A stretch of 55,796 nucleotides of DNA from Puniceibacterium sediminis (GTDB taxonomy: Bacteria; Pseudomonadota; Alphaproteobacteria; Rhodobacterales; Rhodobacteraceae), in contig NZ_FZNN01000024.1 of NCBI RefSeq assembly GCF_900188035.1, positions 1-55,796 of the forward strand, written 5' to 3'. A program made the translations under genes and the position numbers. Under the pieces are notes generated by a model. The model was not told where the DNA came from. It ran no database searches and saw only the letters and a list, made by a program, of their open reading frames with translations. This document shows, piece after piece, positions 53,021-55,796 of the stretch. Position 1 is the first letter of the stretch; each line of letters starts with the position of its first letter.

Positions 53021-53974
53021 ATGCTGAGTCGGACGGCCAATCACCTTTACTGGATGGCGCGCTACATCGAACGCGCCGAAACCACCGCGCGGCTGCTGGA
53101 AGTGGGCGGGCGAAACGCGCTGATGCCAGACATTGGCGGCGGATTTCGCAACGACTGGGAGGCGATCCTGCAAGCCAATGGCACGCTGGAAATGTTCAAC
53201 GACAAATACAGCGACGCGGTTCAGCGCAATATAGAAACCTTCCTGTTCTTTGATGCGGACAACCCGTCTTCGGTGCTGTCGTGCATGAACATGGCGCGGG
53301 AAAATGCGCGGGTTGTGCGTACAGCGCTGACATCGTCGGTCTGGGATGCGATCAACGGCGCCTTTCAGGAACTTAAGCAGTTTCAGCGCACCGAACGGTC
53401 CAAACTGGAACTCAGCGATCTGACGGAATGGACCCTGCGGTCCACCGCGCTGATCCGGGGCTGTATCGAAACGACCCAACTCCGTAGCGACGGCTATCAT
53501 TTCATGGGCACTGGCTTCGGGATCGAGCGCGGGGACAATACCTCGCGCCTGCTGGACGTGAAATATTACGTCCTGCTGCCGAATGTCAGCTACATCGGAT
53601 CTGGTCTGGACCAGTCGCAATGGGTGACGTTGCTTCGGTCGATGTCAGCGCATCGCGCCTTTAATTGGACCTATCCCGGAGAGCTTTCGGCGGCCAAGAT
53701 TGCCGATTTCCTGATCCTCAACCGGATGTTCCCGCGCTCGCTGCTGTCCGCGATCTCTCAGACCAGCGGGCATCTTGACCACATCGGGCGCGTCTACGGC
53801 AGTGTTACTCCCGCACAGACCAAGGTACACGAGATCCTTTCCGAACTAGCCGAGGCTCAGGTAAAGGATATCTTCGATGAAGGGCTTCACGAGTTCCTGA
53901 TGCGGTTCATGCGTCAGAACGGCGAATTGGCCCATACCGTCCAGGAAACCTATTTGCAGGGGATGCCGACATGA
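53021..53974 (+). CDS. Alpha-E domain protein (DUF403)
   Basis: Encodes 317 residues, all-helical, with the DUF403 opening MLSRTANHLYWMARYIERAE and repeated acidic helices. The family accompanies ATP-grasp and transglutaminase-like proteins and may be a scaffold or cofactor of the ATP-grasp enzyme. It overlaps the next gene by 4 bases, indicating coupling. Confidence 0.9.
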   Translation: MLSRTANHLYWMARYIERAETTARLLEVGGRNALMPDIGGGFRNDWEAILQANGTLEMFNDKYSDAVQRNIETFLFFDADNPSSVLSCMNMARENARVVRTALTSSVWDAINGAFQELKQFQRTERSKLELSDLTEWTLRSTALIRGCIETTQLRSDGYHFMGTGFGIERGDNTSRLLDVKYYVLLPNVSYIGSGLDQSQWVTLLRSMSAHRAFNWTYPGELSAAKIADFLILNRMFPRSLLSAISQTSGHLDHIGRVYGSVTPAQTKVHEILSELAEAQVKDIFDEGLHEFLMRFMRQNGELAHTVQETYLQGMPT

Positions 53975-54789
53975 GGCTGAGCGTCAAGCACGTCACACGC
54001 TACTCTTTCGACACGCCCGCCCGCTGGCTTGTGCAGACGCACAAGCTGATCCCGTCGACCTGCGCCAGCCAGAAGGTCCTGTCCTGGAAGGTGAACACGG
54101 GTGACGCCATCCGAGGCGCGGCGTTTCGGGACTCGGCCGGAGACATGGTCGAGACGATTTCGGTCCGTGGTCCGGTCGACGAACTGGTGATCGAAGTGAC
54201 CGGCGAGGTGGAGACACTGGATCTGTTTGGGGTGCTGCGCGATCATCGTGAATCCGTTCCGCCGACAACCTACCTGCGTTCAACGCGGATGATCCGGCCT
54301 GATGTTGCACTGCGCGATCTCTCGGTGACGGCATTGGACGGGATGGCAGACGATTCAGCGTTAAACCGCGCCCACGCGCTGGCCCGAGCGGTGAACGAAG
54401 CCATCGAATACGTGCCCGGTGAAACCGGGGAAGTGACCACCGCCGCCGAAGCGCTGGCAGGGGGGAGGGGTGTTTGTCAGGATCACGCTCATGCGTTGAT
54501 CGCCGTAGCCCATGCTGCCGAAATTCCGGCACGTTACGTTGCTGGTTATTTGCATTCGGGCGGGGACGCGATGGGCGAGGCAAGCCATGCCTGGGCTGAG
54601 CTTTTCGTGCCGGGGCTGGGATGGGTCGGCTTTGACGCCTCCAACCGCTGCTGTCCCGACGAACGTTATATCCGCCTCTGTTCGGGATATGACGCACTGG
54701 ATGCAGCGCCCATTCGCGGTATCATGAATGCCGGAGTTGAGGAACATCTGGACGTCTCAGTCGCTGTAATGTCGCAACATCAGCAGTAA
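53971..54789 (+). CDS. Transglutaminase-like cysteine peptidase
   Basis: Encodes 272 residues. An N-terminal beta domain (bacterial transglutaminase-like, RLSVKHVTRYSFDTPARW) precedes the papain-like core with catalytic Cys in GGRGVCQDHAHALI, His in SHAWAELFVPG and Asp in GWVGFDASN. It probably cleaves or transfers the peptide bond made by the ATP-grasp partner. Third of the Anbu cluster. Confidence 0.92.
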   Translation: MRLSVKHVTRYSFDTPARWLVQTHKLIPSTCASQKVLSWKVNTGDAIRGAAFRDSAGDMVETISVRGPVDELVIEVTGEVETLDLFGVLRDHRESVPPTTYLRSTRMIRPDVALRDLSVTALDGMADDSALNRAHALARAVNEAIEYVPGETGEVTTAAEALAGGRGVCQDHAHALIAVAHAAEIPARYVAGYLHSGGDAMGEASHAWAELFVPGLGWVGFDASNRCCPDERYIRLCSGYDALDAAPIRGIMNAGVEEHLDVSVAVMSQHQQ

Positions 54790-54894
54790 TACAGTTTCCA
54801 CACCTTTGTGGCAGGCTGGATTTCAGCGAGCGCATTGCAGCAGGTCGCGATTGGGACTAGCAGTGCTGCAAACCATCGGAGGGGTATGGGTTCG

Positions 54895-55623
54895 ATGACA
54901 TATTGTGTCGGTTTGCTTCTCGACGCCGGAGTTGTGCTTTTGTCGGATACGCGAACCAACGCGGGGCTCGACAACATTGCAATTTACCGGAAGATGTTCA
55001 CGTTCTCGGTTCCCGGCGAACGGGTAGTCGCGATCATGACAGCTGGCAGCCTGTCTGTGACACAGACAGCGATTGCCCGCCTGACGGATGCCGCCGAGGA
55101 CCCGGATGCCGACGAAAACGCCTCGATTCTGAAGGCGCCAACCATGCTCAAGGTGGCACAGATTGTCGGCAATACGCTGTCAGACGTCACTGTCGAGGTG
55201 TCCAACAAGGTCAACCGCATGAACCAGGGCGCAAGCGCATCGATGATCGTTGCAGGTCAGCGCAAGGGTGGCCCGATGCGGATGTTCCTGATCTACAAAG
55301 AAGGCAACTTTATCGAAGCGACTGCCGACACGCCTTATCTGCAAATAGGCGAGCACAAGTACGGCAAGCCTATCTTGGACCGTGTAATCACGCCGGAAAC
55401 CTCGCTCGCCGAAGCGCAGAAGGCGGTGCTTCTTTCGATGGATTCGACGCTGCGCTCCAACCTCAGCGTCGGAATGCCGCTGGATCTGGCAGTGATCAAG
55501 ACAGACGCGCTAGAAGTTTCCGAACTGCGACGGATCGAGGCCACCGACGAAGGTTTTGCCAAGATGAGTAGCGCTTGGTCCAAGGCTCTGAAGGACGGTT
55601 TCCAGCAGATCGATACTGTCTGA
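54895..55623 (+). CDS. Anbu-type proteasome-related peptidase
   Basis: Encodes 242 residues of the Anbu branch of proteasome beta/HslV-like Ntn hydrolases. It starts MTYCVGLLLDAG, where Thr2 becomes the N-terminal nucleophile after Met removal, followed by LLSDTRTNAGLDNI. The start is placed at 54895 for that reason, although the ATG at 54886 lies closer to the GGAGGGG site. Anbu forms open rings without a known unfoldase. It completes the four-gene set and lies 105 bp after the transglutaminase gene. Confidence 0.92.
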   Translation: MTYCVGLLLDAGVVLLSDTRTNAGLDNIAIYRKMFTFSVPGERVVAIMTAGSLSVTQTAIARLTDAAEDPDADENASILKAPTMLKVAQIVGNTLSDVTVEVSNKVNRMNQGASASMIVAGQRKGGPMRMFLIYKEGNFIEATADTPYLQIGEHKYGKPILDRVITPETSLAEAQKAVLLSMDSTLRSNLSVGMPLDLAVIKTDALEVSELRRIEATDEGFAKMSSAWSKALKDGFQQIDTV

Positions 55624-55796
55624 CGCTCGCGTTTGACCGCGCCAACCGCCATCGTAAGCGAAGGATCTTGTGAATCATTTCCGCCCCAAACGGGCAGTGG
55701 ACTTGCCAGTGTTTATTTCCGGTCTCTTTCGAGCAATGTTTGCGATGAAGGAGACAAGGAATGGCAACGAGATAGACAGACGAGTTTTGCCGTGAT
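55624..55796. other. Window end, no gene seen
   Basis: The last 173 bases contain no recognisable gene. AAGGAGACAAGG followed by ATG at 55761 could be the start of a further plus-strand gene, but its frame soon meets a stop (about ten codons). Confidence 0.3.

Overview
The window looks like an alphaproteobacterium of the Roseobacter/Rhodobacteraceae group. The grounds are a G+C-rich backbone, a VPLPA-CTERM protein, a urtABCDE operon, the Anbu/ATP-grasp/alpha-E/transglutaminase set, and the style of the transposases (IS21, IS91, IS110, IS1634, IS3 and IS5 remnants). This is inference from gene content; no rRNA or other marker gene is present.

The window has two halves. From 1 to about 41.5 kb it is accessory DNA: metabolic or metal-related cargo blocks separated by IS elements, broken genes and copies of one dispersed repeat. 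From the tRNA-Phe gene (41539-41613) to the end it is compact, core-like DNA: selU and selD (2-selenouridine in tRNA), the urtABCDE urea transporter, and the four-gene Anbu cluster.

Accessory blocks in order: (1) 46-2797, a three-fold 50-bp tandem repeat, a flavin-reductase-like gene, an IS3 remnant, an AraC regulator and a small secreted protein; (2) 3828-7524, a PaoABC-type molybdenum aldehyde oxidoreductase operon; (3) 8.9-15.2 kb, a VPLPA-CTERM protein, a lysA fragment, an IS91-type element with its tyrosine recombinase, and a membrane hybrid histidine kinase; (4) 15.6-19.6 kb, an IS1634 remnant, an AlpA-like remnant, a complete IS21 element and a small HUH-type Rep-like protein; (5) 20-26.8 kb, HTH regulators, an MBL-fold hydrolase, a DUF305 protein and a PQQ glucose dehydrogenase split into anchor and catalytic genes; (6) 28.2-30.7 kb, two unrecognised genes, the second with Rep-like features, flanked by direct repeats and a large hairpin; (7) 31-33.1 kb, copper handling (SCO1/SenC, a YcnI-PCuAC fusion, a DUF2946-like protein); (8) 33.7-37.2 kb, probable nickel/cobalt homeostasis (His-tailed MFS exporter, DmeR/RcnR-like repressor with a G-tract operator, His-rich protein, HupE/UreJ, membrane-anchored protein); (9) 37.7-41.1 kb, a GmrSD-like type IV restriction protein, a truncated membrane ORF and an IS110 element next to tRNA-Phe.

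The most unusual feature is a repeat of about 0.7-0.8 kb present in five copies or fragments (about 3157, 7695, 20020, 27309 and 33181), all in the same orientation. Each lies between unrelated cargo blocks. Its full form carries a short HTH regulator gene (140 aa) with its own promoter and inverted repeat, and no transposase. Two copies end at the same bases, followed by unrelated DNA. I read it as an undescribed HTH-bearing dispersed module that may serve as a recombination boundary. The sequence shows the repeats; the role is inference.
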